The notes below the pieces were generated by a model that had not been told where the DNA came from, made no database searches, and saw only the letters and a program-made list of their open reading frames with translations. DNA of 64,000 nucleotides from contig NC_083879.1 of the NCBI RefSeq assembly GCF_032452875.1, positions 86,189,572-86,253,571 of the forward strand, written 5' to 3'. Both the position numbers and the translations under genes were made by a program. The DNA comes from Bos javanicus (Eukaryota; Chordata; Mammalia; Artiodactyla; Bovidae). Below, piece by piece: positions 21,873 through 33,815 of this stretch (position 1 is its first letter; each line of letters opens with the position of its first letter).

Positions 21873-22095
21873 CGTGCACGCGCACACGCACACACACACA
21901 CGTGCACACACGCGTACACACACGTGCACACACGCGTGCACACGCGTGCACACACAGATGCACGCACACACGCAACACATGTGCGTGCACACACGCACAT
22001 GCACGCACGCATGCACGCGCACACGCATGCACGTGCACACACATGCACACACGCATGCACACACACACGCATGCATGCACACACACACACACACG
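21873..22095. repeat. Compound CA/CG/TG tract, alternating purine-pyrimidine
   Basis: 223 bases of almost pure alternating purine-pyrimidine sequence made of CA, CG, TG and TA steps, broken only at about 21957 ('cacagatg') and about 21972 ('cgcaacac'). Open frames coding His/Thr or Cys/Val repeats are by-products. Such sequence is a classic left-handed (Z) DNA former. Confidence 0.97.
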
Positions 22096-22299
22096 GTCCA
22101 GCGTGGAGCGTCTGAGTTCTGGCGCCTGCAACCTGACCTCAGAGTCACTCGCCCTGGAGCCACATCTCTCCACCTTCACCCCACACAGGAGGGCTTCTGA
22201 AATCTGCCCGTGCTTGCTTCCGTCCTGAGGAAACATCTGAATTTCTCCGTAACTCTTTGGCACGTCTCCTTTGTCTTTTGTTTGTGTTACTTGATGCAG
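22096..22299. other. Single-copy DNA
   Basis: No feature recognised. Confidence 0.5.
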
Positions 22300-22470
22300 G
22301 CATATACATGCCCCGCTTTTAAAAATTTATGATTTTTTATTGATGTATGTTTGACATATACTCTTGTATAGGTTTAAAGTTTACCTGGTGACTTGCTGCA
22401 TTCACATATTGCAGTATGATGACCATTGAAGCATTAGCTGGTGCCTCTAATGCCAAATGCATAATGATAG
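22300..22470 (-). mobile_element. L1M LINE 3' end, antisense
   Basis: 'tttttattgatgtatgtttg' and 'attgcagtatgatgacc' match the antisense L1M 3' end. Short and diverged. Confidence 0.65.
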
Positions 22471-23830
22471 TAAAATGGTGGTTACCAGAGCCTCAGCGGT
22501 GAGGGACAGATGTTCTTAAGGGTGCGTATTTGCAACTAGCAGGTGGATACGTCCTGGAGCTCCAGTGCCCGCTGGAGCGCTTGCAGGCAGCGGTACTGGA
22601 CACGTGTGTGTGTGGCCGGTCCCTCCGGCCCGCACCCGCACGACTCCTTGGAGAGGACGTCTTTGAGCCCCAAGGCTCTGCTTCATCTGGAAGTCTCCTG
22701 GTTCCTGCAATGTGTGGGGCCTTCCCCAGCAGCCCTGCGGGCGTGAGGCTCGGCACGGCACCCCGCATCCCCTCTGAGGTCGCCCTGAGCTCAGCCTCGG
22801 GAAGGACAGTGCTTCTCCCGTGGGGGTCCCACTGGAGTGGCCGCCTCCGATGTGTCAGCTTGTCTGAAGCCGGAGAGCCACGTCAGGAGAACCGAGTCAC
22901 TCAACACCCAGACTTAACGAGTCACGGTTCGGAGCGTGAGCAGCGGCACAGAACCCGGCCACATGGCTCCAGTGAGCCCAGCGTCTCCCCTTCAAAGTTC
23001 AGCAAGCATTCATCAAGTCAGCGTTTCCTGAGTGAGTTGGGAGCCGGTTTTGCTGCTGTGGGATTTGCTGGCCCAGCAAACAAAGGTCACTGCTGGTTTT
23101 ACCTTTCTCAGCCCCTGTTCACTGTGCTGCTGAGTGCCTGGGTTGTCCTTGGTCTGTGGCCCTGGGGAAGACCCTGGGCAGCTTGCACGTGTAGGGTGGA
23201 GATGCAGGGAGGGCCCCGCAAGCCAGCTGGGCAGGGCCTGCGGGGGCGGGGGTGGATGAACCCCTGGCCCAGCCCGGCATTCTGCAGCCACACTAGTTAC
23301 CCGAGGCCGGCCCAGCTTCCTGGTTCCCCTCCTTCCAGGGGAGGAAGGGTGCTCGCCCGCCCAGCACCCCACCCCACCCCTCCAGCTGTGCTCCCCCGAC
23401 TATGCAGAAAGCTTCCCATACAGGTAGGGATCCAGGCCCTCGTGCCTGGGCTCTGCAGGCCCTGAATCTGCAAGCATGTGACCTCCAGTGCTTGGCTCTG
23501 ACCTCTGACTCTCCCTGGTCCTGGACCACCTGTGGCCTGAACCGGGACTCTCGTGCTGGGTCTTGGTCCCGTGGGTGTGCTGAGCCTTCCCCAGTCCTGG
23601 GGGTTCTCACTGGGGCCGCACAGGCTCTGGGTCCTCCTGAAGGGTCCTGACCTCTCACCCCCACCCCACTGTGATGGGGCCTCGGCCACTGCCTGACCAG
23701 GGGCTGGGCTGGCAGAGCAGAAATATCCAGCACCAGATCAGCCCCTGGCCCTGCCTGTTTCAGGTGTTTCTGAGGTCAGGGCAGAGAGGGCTGTGGTGGG
23801 GACCATTGGGCTCACCCCTGCATAGAGCGT
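22471..23830. other. Single-copy GC-rich DNA with a long chance frame
   Basis: A 311-codon frame (22530-23465, +) is open from an ATG. It is Gly/Pro/Ser/Arg-rich and has no domain, while shorter frames overlap it on both strands. A faint L2-like phrase lies near 23005. I do not call a gene. Confidence 0.45.
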
Positions 23831-23831
23831 G

Positions 23832-24014
23832 TGTGTGGGCTCAGTCGTGTCTGACTCTGCGACCCCATGGACTGTAGCCCACCATGCTCCTCCGTCCTTG
23901 GGATTCTCCAGGCAAGAACACTGGATCGGGTTCCCCACCGAGGGATCGAGCCCAGGTCTAGCGCTCCTGCATTGGCAGGCGGATTCTTCACCACTGTGCC
24001 ACCTGGGAAGCCCT
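23832..24014 (-). mobile_element. Bov-tA SINE
   Basis: Antisense, slightly shortened by an internal deletion around 23930 ('ggttccccaccgagggatcg'). Confidence 0.93.
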
Positions 24015-25576
24015 CGCCCCTGAAACACCCCCAACCCTCCTCCCCTGAAACACCCCTGACCACCATGTGAGGCACGGGACTGGGTCTTCAGATGCATTAG
24101 TTTGCACGTCTGCGTCGTGATTAATTGCATTGGGGAGTGTGAATGTGGTGGGCTCCGGTTTCCAATACACAGATCTTAAAAGAAGGAAATAGAGTTAGGT
24201 AAGTGCAAAGGACGGAAGGCTGGGAGGAAGGGAGGGGTGCCTGGGAGGCCAGAGACAGTGACAGCTGAGAAGGGACGAAGCTGACAAACATAAGCTGAAG
24301 TGGCGAAAACAGAAGGACGGCGTGTGAGAGACACACACGGTCGAGCAGCTGAGGCTGACAGGACGGGCTCTAGACCTGCGTGAGCACAGGGAGGACCCTT
24401 TCTTTGAGGGGGGACCAGTTTCTGGATGCTGTGCGGTTGGCATCGACCGTCATGGGTTGCAGGTTCTTGGCGGGCCGGCAGAGAGATCGCGCTGGGATTT
24501 TTGCTGCAGGGATGCGTCAAGGACGCCAGGCGGCCAGCCCGCTCTTTTCTGAAGGAGCCGTGCACAGAAGACTCGCTTCCCGCTCCCTGGGCGTCCGAGC
24601 CCCTGTCCACTCTGCTCCCACGGGAGGACCGGGACCCAGACACCGTGTTGCTGGAGAGCAGTGGGCAGGTGTGGCGGTCCCCTCACCGACATGAGCGGCC
24701 AGACCCTGAGCTGGTAAGGGTCGGTATCCCAAAGGGGCGCGATTGTGTGCAAGTCAAATACAAATCAAAGTCCGTCACCCTCCCAACGGGAGTCTCTCTC
24801 GACCACCTCCTTCCTCGGCACAGGGGCCCCCCTGCCAAGCCCAGGCCTCGGCCTGCACCCCTCTGTTTGCATGACACGCCTCAGATCAGAGGGACCCGAG
24901 CCGAGGGCACGGTGTCCAGCGTGGTCCTGTCCACAGCGGCGGAGACGGCTGGAGTCCTCCAGTGTTTTAGCGCCCTTTCCCCTGCTGCTGATCTGCTGTC
25001 TTTGACCCACTGATGACACTTCTGATCTCTGTCTCCATCTCCATGTCCATTCAAGGCCACCGTGCGCCTGTCACCGTTTTGGTCACCTGCCCTCTCACAA
25101 TTTGTATCTCTCATCTCAGTCTCTTTCCTGTCTCCCTCGTCTGTGTTCCCCACATACCAACTCGGAACCACCCCTTTGAGTGACACGGACCCCTCACCTC
25201 TACTTCCGTCCACTTGCCCCACCAGCAAATTTCATCGCTCGTGTTGTCCTCGCTCCAAGCGTCTTCTCCCCGGGCTGGACAGGCCCTGCCCGCTCCACCG
25301 TCCCTGCAGACCTTCAGCGTCCACGTGTCTGGTTTTGGTTCCGGTGGACCCAGTGTTTGCCCGCGTCATCCACCTCGAGTGCACCGTGAGTTTCTAGATG
25401 AGCAATTTATGATTCAAGGGCTTGGCCTCCCAAGTCCAGTCTCTTCTACTTTCTTCTCTTTCGTGTCTTCAAAACAAACCGACAAAAAAGTTTATGACGC
25501 CGCATGCTGTGTGATAAGGCACTGAGCAAGATGTCCTAGGAACATCACAGTTGTCCATTGCTTCTCACTAGGTCAT
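24015..25576. other. Single-copy DNA
   Basis: Opens with a short duplicated 'cccctgaaacacccc' motif (24016-24056). Bases 25015-25330 are pyrimidine-rich on the + strand. No gene or repeat family is recognised. Confidence 0.5.
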
Positions 25577-25584
25577 CTTTCCCT

Positions 25585-25845
25585 GGAGAAGGCAGTGGCA
25601 CCCCTCTCCAGGACTCTTGCCTGGAAAATCCCATGGACGGAGAAGCCTGGTGGTCTGCAGTCCATGTGATCACTACAAGTCGGACACAACTGAGCGACTT
25701 CACTTTCACGCATTGGAGAAGGAAATGGCAACCCACTCCAGTGTTCTTGCCTGGAGAATCCCAGAGACGGGGGAGCCTGGTGGGCTGCCGTCTATGGGGT
25801 CGCACAGAGTCGGACACGACTGAAGTGACTTAGCAGCAGCAGCAG
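25585..25845 (+). mobile_element. Bov-A2 SINE with target-site duplication
   Basis: Sense dimer of BovA monomers, starting 'ggagaaggcagtggcacc' and ending in a (AGC)n tail at 25832-25846. An 8-base repeat, 'ctttccct', flanks it at 25577-25584 and 25846-25853. Confidence 0.96.
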
Positions 25846-25887
25846 CTTTCCCTAAGGTGGCTCTTAAGCTGCCTCAAGAACCCACTG

Positions 25888-26087
25888 AAGGACTTTCCTG
25901 ATGGCCCAGTACTTAAGACGTCTCCTTCCTATGTGGGGCGTGTGGGTTCAATTCCTGGTCGGGGAGCTAAGGTAGTACATGCTTCTTGGCCAAAAAACCA
26001 GAACATAAAACAGAATCAATATAGTAACAAATGCAATGAAGACTTGATCTTGCAATGAAGAAAATGATCCTCGTAAAAAAAAAAAAA
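25888..26087 (+). mobile_element. CHR-type SINE (cetartiodactyl)
   Basis: A tRNA-like head ('gactttcctgatggcccag') with B-box 'gggttcaattcctggtcggg' near 25945, then an AT-rich body and an A13 tail at about 26076-26088. It lacks the BovB-derived body of Bov-tA, fitting the older CHR lineage shared with whales and hippos. Confidence 0.85.
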
Positions 26088-26094
26088 ATTCTTA

Positions 26095-27656
26095 AAAAAG
26101 AATACCGATGAGCAGATGCCCCAAAGCTTGGCTCCCGTGTGTTCCTCCATGCGTATGTTCCTCTGAGTGCATCATCGTTTCGGGTCAGAAGCTCCAAAGC
26201 CATTTGTATCCACTAGGAGATAAACAAGTCCCTGTTCCTATCGTCCTTGTGAAGCCCAAGATGTACCCGTGCTTGCTGGTCACTCCTGGCAGCCGCAGCC
26301 TGCAGCCTCCCTGCCCTCTTCCTGCAGCCTCGGGGGTGGGTGCGCCCGCCCCTCCGCAGGCACTCGCTTCTGGATCTCCCGTGTCGACAGGATCCTGGTT
26401 TCCTCACCATTCTCGATCCTCCCGGGGGAGACGTATGTGTGCCCTCCCCGTTCCAGCCCCCTTCGTGAACAATGAGAGAAAATATTAATTGATTTTTTTT
26501 TAGGAATTAATTATCGCAACCATGTTCCAGAGTCCCCGTTGTCTCTTGGTGACCTCCGACTCCGTCAACTTGCATTAAATCGCATGATTTATCTTAATAC
26601 TTCCTGGAGCCTCCCTTTCATTTCTGAGCCTGGCTTTCTCACCTATTTTTTTTTTTTTAACTTTTTAAACTTCAGTGTGAGATAATCTCGTTCCACTCTG
26701 CCCTGGCGCTCTGTCCTGCAGGGACTTCTCTCTTAGCATTCAGTGCCTCTGTCCTTCCTTCTGCCCTGTGATAACAACACTTAGCATTTATACAGTGCCT
26801 TTCCTCCTTGAAGTGCTGCACAAACTTATGGAGGTTTAATTGTCTTGCCCTCTCGGGCGCTGCTGGATCACCTACAGGAGGCCCGGACGCTGCGTCCGAG
26901 GCTCAGGCAGGGCGCCCTCGGGCCCCGCAGGCATCGCCGTGGGCTCCCTATTAATTCTGCAGGCAGGGCCTTCTCCGGGCCGAACAAGCCAGCTGTGCCC
27001 TGCAGAGGTGGCTGTGGAGCGTGCTCTCGCAGCTCACCCCATCTCAGCTCTAATCGATTTCTAAACCCGCAGCCCACGGCCGCCCCGGGGAACGTGGCGC
27101 ATTGCACACAAGGAGGGTGGGGAAGGGGCCCAGCACTCACACACTGGCTGGGTTACTGCAGCGGTCAGGCCCACGAGGAAGCCAGCTTCCTGGGAGAGGC
27201 TGGCCACGACTCGGGGCAGCAATGTGTGCACAGTGACCAGCAAATGGTCCATCAAAGCGAGGTGTTCAAGGCCCCGCAGAAGGGGCTGACGGCCAGCAAA
27301 CATCGGAGATTGCTTTAGAGTTGTTACTGCAGATACAGACATGCTGAGAGCACTCAGTGACTTGTCTTATAAGAAACACCAAGGCGACGTCATAGTCAGA
27401 TGCGAAGTAAGAGCCTCGTCACTGGGCCTCTTCCATTTGTACTTTCTCTAGACAAACTTACCGAAAGAAATCGCATGTCATTTTACCAGAATCTCATGAG
27501 GTTTTCCACCCAAAGACTGTCTCACCCAGCCTCCAGAGACCATATTCTCTTCAGATTTTGTCTTCATTTCTATTTCATTTTTAAACCTCAAAAATAAGTG
27601 TAAATATATAACCAAACTGCAGAGTAAACAGTTTCTAGTGGCTACTCTTAATAATC
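26095..27656. other. Single-copy DNA with small motifs
   Basis: No gene recognised. Bases 26480-26660 are AT-rich with two T-runs. About 26764-26845 resembles an ancient core-SINE ('cttagcatttatacagtgcc'). A short perfect hairpin, CGGACG-ctg-CGTCCG, lies at about 26883-26897. GC-rich frames at 26840-27342 overlap on both strands. Confidence 0.4.
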
Positions 27657-27783
27657 ACTGACCCAATGGGCATGAGTTTGAGCAAACTCTGGGAGATGCT
27701 GAAGGACAAGGAAGCCTGTAGTGCTGAGTCCATGGGGTCGCAAAGGGTCGGACACGACTTAGTGACTGAACGGCAGCAACAGC
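27657..27783 (+). mobile_element. BovB 3'-tail fragment
   Basis: Sense BovB terminus of about 125 bases ('gggcatgagtttgagc' to 'gacttagtgactgaacgg'), followed by single-copy DNA with an A-run at 27821-27837. Confidence 0.92.
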
Positions 27784-27891
27784 TCTTAATAACGCTTCTT
27801 GAGCTAATTATTTAAGAAAGGAAAAAAAAAAAAAAACAGTGGATCTAGTAATCCACTAGCTAAACCCCCAATTCACTGGGAGCTTTTTTCC

Positions 27892-29213
27892 TTCAGTTCA
27901 GTTCAGTCGCTCAGTCATGTCTGACTCTCTGTGACCCCATGGACTGCAGCACGCCAGGCCTCCCTGTCCATCACCAACTCCCAGAGCTTATTCAAACTCA
28001 TGTCCATTGAGTCGCTGATGCCATCCAACCATCTCATCCTCTGTCATCCCCTTCTCCTCCTGCCTTCAATCTTTCCTAGCATCAGGGTCTTTTCAAATGA
28101 GTCAGTTCTTCACATCAGGTGGCCAAAGTATTGGAGTTTCAGCTTCAACATCAATTCTTCCAATGAACACTCAGGACTGATCTCCTTTAGGATGGACTGA
28201 TTGGATCTCCTTGCAGTCCAAGGGACTCTCAAGAGTCTTCTCCAACACCACAGTTCAAAAAGCATCAATTCTTCAGTGCTCAGCTTTCTTTATAGTCCAG
28301 CTCTCACATCCATACATGACCACAGGAAAAACCATAGCCTTGACTAGACGGACCTTTGTTGACAAAGTAATGTCTCTGCTTTTTAATATGCTGTCTAGGT
28401 TGGTCATAGCTTTTCTTCCAAGGAGCAAGCATCTTTTAATTTCATGGCTGCAATCACCATCTGCAGTGATTTTAGAGCCCAAGAAAATAAAGGCTCTCAC
28501 TGTTTCCACTGTTTCCCCATCTATTTGCCATGAAGTGATGAGATCAGATGCCATGATCTTCGTTTTCTGAATGTTGAGCTTTAAGCCAACTTCTTCACTC
28601 CCCTCTTTCACTTTCATCAAGAGGCTCTTTAGTTCCTCTTCACTTTCTGCCATAAGGGTGGTGTCATCTGCATATCTGAGGTTATTGATATTTCTTCCAG
28701 CAATCTTGACTGCAGCTTGTGCTTCATCCAGCCCAGTGTTTCTCATGATGTACTCTGCATATAAGTTAAATAAGCAGGGTGACAATATACAGCCTTGACG
28801 TACTCCTTTTCCTATTTGGAACCAGTCTGTTGTTCCATGTCCAGTTCTAACTGTTGCTTCCCGACCTGCATACAGATTTCTCAAGAGGCAGATCAGGTGG
28901 TCTGGTATTCCCACCTCTTGAAGAATTTTCCACAAATTGTTGTGATCCACATGGTCAAATGTTTTGGCATAGTCAATAAAGCAGAAGTAGATGTTTTTCT
29001 GGAACTCTTTTGCTTTTTTGATGATCCAGCGGATGTTGGCAATTTGATCTCTGGCTCCTCTGCCTTTTCTAAAACCAGCTTGAACATCTGGAAGTTCACA
29101 GTTCAGTGCTGCTGAAGCCTGGCCTGGAGAATTTTGAGCATTACTTTGCTAGCATGTGAGATGAGTGCAGTTGTGCGGTAGTTTGAGCATTCTTTGGCAT
29201 TGCCTTTCTTTAT
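27892..29213 (-). mobile_element. BovB (RTE) LINE, 5'-truncated
   Basis: About 1.3 kb antisense copy. Its 3' terminus is the 'ttcagttcagttcagtcgc' at 27892 and its truncated 5' end lies near 29213. It extends slightly further upstream than the 4331-5461 copy, including sequence encoding the segment before the first reverse transcriptase motifs seen there. Confidence 0.97.
27931..29099 (-). pseudogene. BovB reverse transcriptase remnant
   Basis: The catalytic YADD is intact (complement of 28663-28674). One frame is open for 225 codons (28950 down to 28273) and ends at a TGA (28273-28275) produced by CGA to TGA at a CpG. The upstream part (29099-28893) is open in a different frame, so at least one frameshift lies near 28900-28950. 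The region after the stop, encoding the C-terminal Trp-rich and basic segments, is recognisable to about 27931. The endonuclease domain is absent. It is a dead copy with no host role implied. Confidence 0.9.
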
Positions 29214-29670
29214 TCTTATGTAGAGTATAATATATTGAAGAGGATATTGATAACTCTGAGGGGTGGCAAGTTCTGAAGCATCTTCTGAATCATTAAAGAA
29301 ATATGAAGTTATATTTAGATGAATTTTGTAGTGAATCGTGTCTTTATTCTAACAGCTTAGAAAGTAGTGTTTCTGTTACAGCACACATATCACTGGTTTA
29401 TGAGCTGGATTTCCCGTAGGCCGGGCGTACTGCATGTGTTCCTATATGTATAAGAACAAATAAGTGGCAGAGAGGTGCTTTTCCAGGTTGAGTGTCTATT
29501 TTCAAAGGCATGCGGCTGTTCCAGAGCGGCGGAGGCAAATGGCAACACAGAGCTCGGGAGGGAACCCTTCTCAAGGCACCCTCTCGTGTCTGGGTGTCAT
29601 ACTGGTTTTCAATGCTGATGGTTAGAGTTTAGAAGACCCAAGAACCAGATGAATCAACAGATGTGTCCTA
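29214..29670. other. Single-copy DNA
   Basis: AT-rich at 29220-29360. No repeat or gene recognised. Confidence 0.5.
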
Positions 29671-29671
29671 T

Positions 29672-29840
29672 GGGCTCAGGCGTGTCTGACTCTGCGACCC
29701 CGTGGACTGTAGCCCTCCAGGCTCCTCTGTCCAGGGATCCTCCAGGCAAGAATACTGGAGTGGGTTGTCATTCCCTTCTCCAGGGGATCTTTCAGACTCA
29801 GGGATCGAACCTGCGTCTCCTGAGTCTCCTGCATTGGCAT
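29672..29840 (-). mobile_element. Bov-tA SINE, truncated
   Basis: Antisense. The tRNA-head end is missing after 'ctcctgcattggcat' (29829-29843), leaving about 170 bases. Confidence 0.9.
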
Positions 29841-29843
29841 ACC

Positions 29844-30764
29844 ACCTGCAATTAAGTTGCCTATAAAGGCTATAAGACATGCACTGGGAATTTTATTGAT
29901 TTCCCAGAAAATAATCATGTCTTGACCTTGTTACTCTTCACATGGGACCCAACCATTCTTCCCAGCCAGGGCAGGAACTCATGAACCGCCCCTACCCCCG
30001 GGAATGCGCCCAGACTTTACCCCAGGGTGCTGAGTGATCCCGCGCCCGGTTGGACACCCGAGAGTGACGCTGAGGTGTTCTTCCCCAGCTAATCTTGACT
30101 GGACTGGGATTATCTTTCCTTATAGATTTAACTCCAGAACCATGAGCTCTGCCCCCAAATGACCTGCAGCTCCAGCCTCATCCCAACTCTTGGTTCCCGG
30201 GGACCAAGTGCAGGTCACCACAGGGAGGGACACCGACCCAGGGCTTGCCTACTGGGCAGGAATGTCCTAGGCATGCGTAGCCCACGGTGTGCTGCTGTGT
30301 GGGAAAAGGCAGAGAAAGGCCTGCCTGTGCTTTAGGCCGGACAGAGAAGCAGGGAAAGCTCGTGGCTTCCGGGGGCCCCGAGCATCGTGAGCACGGGCCA
30401 CCTCCCAAGCCTCAGGCTCACTCTGGTGTTGCTGGGGGCCTTGCAGGTGACGAGCTGGTGTCCTGAGACATTTCTGGGGACATTGTGCGGACAGCACCTT
30501 TGGAAAGTGGAGCTCATCCTGCCCACTGCGCCCAGCCCCCATCTGGGGAGCCATCCGGGGACAGACAGGGCTTCTGTCCTCTCCCTCCACAGGGTCACCA
30601 TGCTGCTGTGCAAGGGCCGCCTTCAATCCGCAGCTGCTCCGCCCAAGGCAGCAGGGCATTTTGAACCCAGACACCCCATCCTGAAGGCACAGGTGGGGGG
30701 CTTCAGGAGAGGCAGCCCGGGGGTCGACCAGGTGGCCTTCCCTTCTCCACGTGGTCAGTGTTTC
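29844..30764. other. Single-copy GC-rich DNA
   Basis: A 202-codon frame (30387-30995, +) begins with a hydrophobic, signal-like stretch but runs into the LTR that follows, and strong overlapping antisense frames exist. Not called as a gene. Confidence 0.45.
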
Positions 30765-31140
30765 CTGGCTTCCGCAGCACAACACCGAACTGAGCAGCTT
30801 AGAAACAGCAGCAATGCCCTTACTCCCTGCTCTGGATGCAGGTCTGGGCAGGGCTGGTTGCTCCCTGGGGGCTCAGAAGGGTCTCCCCAGAGGCTCCTGG
30901 TGGTGACCCGAGTCCCCTGCTCCCCAGGCTTCACTGTCTCTGTCCACACGGGCCATCTTCTTCTGGTGTCTGTGTCCCTGCGTCTCTTTCCATGAAGATA
31001 CCAGTCCTATTGGATGAGGGTCCGCCCAGCTCCAGGGTGACCTCATCCTAACAGATCCCTCTGCAAAGACCCCCCCCTTCTCTAAATAGGCCCTGTTCTG
31101 GGGTCTGGACTTCACCTGTCTTCCAGGGATGCAATTCGGC
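30765..31140 (-). mobile_element. MaLR-type LTR (MLT1-like), antisense
   Basis: Read in antisense it shows the order expected of an MLT1 LTR: 'cagcttagaaacagcagc', 'ctgtgtccctgcgtctc', 'ataccagtcctattggatg', 'gacctcatcctaacag', 'ggatgcaattcgg'. A solitary LTR with no internal ERVL sequence next to it. Confidence 0.78.
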
Positions 31141-31157
31141 CCGCGGTATCTGCTCTA

Positions 31158-31381
31158 GGGTTTCCCAGGCGGTGCTAGTGGTAAAGAACCCACCTGCCAA
31201 TACTGGAGACGCAGGAGACGCAGGTTTGATCCCTGAGTTGGGAAGACACCCTGGAGCAGGAAGCGGCAGCCCACTCCAGTATTCTTGCCTGGAGAATCCC
31301 ATGGACAGAGGGGCCTGGCAGGCTGTGGTCCTTGGGGTCACACAGAGTTGGACACGACTGAGGGACGGAGCACACACAAGC
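31158..31381 (+). mobile_element. Bov-tA SINE
   Basis: Sense copy with a 9-base duplication in the head ('ggagacgcaggagacgcagg', about 31205-31224) and an AC-rich tail ('gcacacacaagc'). Confidence 0.94.
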
Positions 31382-33000
31382 ATATCTGACTCAGGTTCTC
31401 AGTTGTTAGAATCTGAGAACCCAGATGTGCAGAGGAGGCACTTCACTGGGTGATCGTCACTGAGACCCTCTGGACAACAGGAGACAGAGAAGCTCACTTG
31501 TCCTTGACTTGCTTAAGAGGAAAGTGTAGGCTTGCTTCTCTCCCTCCCCTGGGAGGCACTGACCCTGGTAAATGGATGCCAGCATCTCAGCACAGCTCTG
31601 CCGCTCCAGCTCTGAGATGACTTATTAAACTCATACGACCACAGAGAGCCTCACATGGGACCCAGTGAATGCCTCCTACCAAGCCAGCCTGCTCACGGGC
31701 AACTCCCTGAGACCCTGAGGTCGTAGGTGGCCCTGTCAAAATTTTATTCAATAAAAGTAAGTTTTCAATACTCCTTATGGAGTCTGTTGTGGTCTTGGTT
31801 ACACTGCTAATGGTAACAGATCCAGGGCATCTAAAAATCTCTGTTTCTGATCTGGACCAGCTATGGCCAAGACTTCGTGGCTTGACTTTCTATACACGTG
31901 CGCCTGCCGTCACATGTCAGGATCGCGTAAGCTCCCACCATCAGCACAGTGCTCCAGGGAGCCCAGGGTCTTCCTGGACCACCATCAAATATTTCTTGTC
32001 ACCTCTGACTCTCCCATGTGGCTTTCCCCCATCAGAATGTACAGCGATTTGTACAAGGCTTATCACCATCTGCCTGGGGAGGTAGCCTCCCCTCTCTGTG
32101 CCTCTGAGTGGAAGGGACTGGCCCACCACCAAGCCGTCCAGCCTGGGTGACAGGGGCCGTGGATGGTTGCACGTGCTCAGAAAGATGGGCCTCGAGCAGC
32201 TGCGGGGGTGGCCGGGAACTTGGCTGTTCACCCAAATCTGCCATCTAAATACTGTCCTTTTTATGTGCCAGGCACAGGCCAGCAGAGCCCTGGGGTGGTT
32301 GCTGTCAGGGTCGCCTGGAGGGCGATGCTTCTCATTTGATTCCTAGCCTGATTGCTTCAGGCCTGACCCAAGTTCTGCACAGTGTTAGGTCTGTTTCATG
32401 TTCAGTCCGCAGGCAGTCCATAAACATCCGTTCCCAGGCCCACCTCATTGTCCTGCTTTAGGCCCAGTGACACTGGGCTGCCCAGGATGCTGCAGAGTCT
32501 AACCTCAGGAGAGACCAAGACGGGGGTCAAGAGGATTGTGCAGGGGCAATCCAGTGGGCAGCTGGGGACGCCACCCAGAGTCGCAGGCAGGAGCAGGCCC
32601 TCATGATCTCAGTGGGGTGAGCAGGAAGGTGACCATGGACCTGGGGCTTGACCGCTGGAAGAAGCCAGCAGGTAGACAGCAGGCAGCAAAGGCCTTCCTC
32701 CGGGGCGGTACAAGCCTCTGGACGCCCTCCTGGCTGGAGGAGGACTTGGGGAACCGTACTGAGCAGGTTCCCCTGCGCTGGACCTGGAGGAACTGGGCAC
32801 TGAGACGTCGGCACGCGCTGAGCACGCAACCGGTGCGTCTGGGGAGCCAGGAGCCACCACAACTTCCTCCGCATGTGAGATCTGCCTGTTTCCTCGGGTC
32901 AGGCGCCCGTTCACAGCATTCCGACCAAAAGCAAAGCCCTGCTACGTGACAGAGTAAATAATGTGCCCAGAAGTGGGATTCTGAAATATGGAGCTGAGAT
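31382..33000. other. Single-copy DNA, no gene supported
   Basis: An AATAAA hexamer occurs at about 31752-31757 without an identifiable upstream exon. Frames at 32527-33116 on both strands are GC-driven. A phrase typical of L2 ('tatgtgccaggcacagg') lies near 32261. Confidence 0.45.
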
Positions 33001-33200
33001 TGACAGTAATAATTTGTATTTGTGGACTGCTTTTCCTCCTTGACCTTGGAATATTGCTCAGCAGAGCAGGGAAGCCCGTGTGTTTTACACATGCTCACAG
33101 CAACCCTGTGAGGCAAAGTGGCTAATGATAGTAATAGTGGAAGGAGCAGCAGCTAATGTTTACCGAACGCTGATGGCAGCGGGGCTGCGCACGCGTGAGG
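33001..33200 (-). mobile_element. MIR SINE, ancient, antisense
   Basis: 'acatgctcacagcaaccctg' followed by 'aggcaaagtggctaatgatag' recalls the antisense core of MIR. Diverged. Confidence 0.55.
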
Positions 33201-33274
33201 GGGCGCGTACCTATGCATTTATTAATGTAGGCTGGGTACAATGGCTATAATGTATACACTATGCTGGTTAACAT

Positions 33275-33510
33275 GCTCTCGGTCAACAAATGTCTACTGA
33301 CCACCTACTATGTGCCAGGCCTGCTCAAGTACCTAAGTGAACGAGACAAAACCTCTGCTCTCAGAGTTTACTCAATTTCCTTTAATCCTCACAAGAGCCA
33401 GCAAACACTCGCTGTCATTATCCCCACTGTAAGATGCAGTTTCAGAGACCTGGAGAGCTTGGGTAGCTTTTCAAAGTCACACGCCCAGCAGATGTCAAAG
33501 GCAGCACTAC
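33275..33510 (-). mobile_element. L2 / MIR fossil cluster
   Basis: 'cacctactatgtgccaggcc' (about 33302) is a typical L2-end phrase. 'aatcctcacaagagccagc' and 'aaagtcacacgcccagcag' (33383-33491) fit antisense MIR. The two are adjacent or overlapping; strand is given for the MIR part. Confidence 0.65.
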
Positions 33511-33660
33511 CTACAGGGTGCGGTATGGGAGAGTCCCTCTACATCTCGAAGTGGAAAGACGGCTGGGCTTCACTTTCTCCACGATCACAAAGTAGGGGCA
33601 GCTCCAGAGGCTGGCCTAGTCCTGCCTGACTGCACATGACAGCCTGGGTGCTTCCCGGGG

Positions 33661-33759
33661 CACAGGAAGTGCAGGGGACATCAGGGACCTCAGAGCAGGG
33701 ACACAGGAAGTGCAGGGGACATCAGGGACCTCAGAGCAGGGACACAGGAAGTGCAGGGC
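33661..33759. repeat. 41-bp tandem repeat, 2.4 copies
   Basis: Copies start at 33661, 33702 and 33743 and are identical over the compared bases ('cacaggaagtgcagggg' opening). Recent origin and possibly polymorphic length. Confidence 0.96.
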
Positions 33760-33815
33760 TACACCCTGGGGTCCTGTTGCAGGGACGAGGGAAGCAGCCT
33801 TTTGTCACATCAGCG

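Noticed and set aside
21523..22263. 246-codon antisense frame rich in Cys/Val/His
   Set aside because: Translation of the CA/CG tract.
22530..23465. 311-codon sense frame
   Set aside because: GC-rich DNA with overlapping frames on both strands, no domain or convincing signal peptide, no splice signals examined to be convincing.
30387..30995. 202-codon frame with a hydrophobic start resembling a secreted protein
   Set aside because: Its 3' third is an antisense MaLR LTR, and antisense frames overlap. No Cys pattern or domain.
31749..31757. AATAAA polyadenylation signal
   Set aside because: No upstream exon or downstream GU-rich element I can defend; the hexamer is common by chance in AT-rich sequence.
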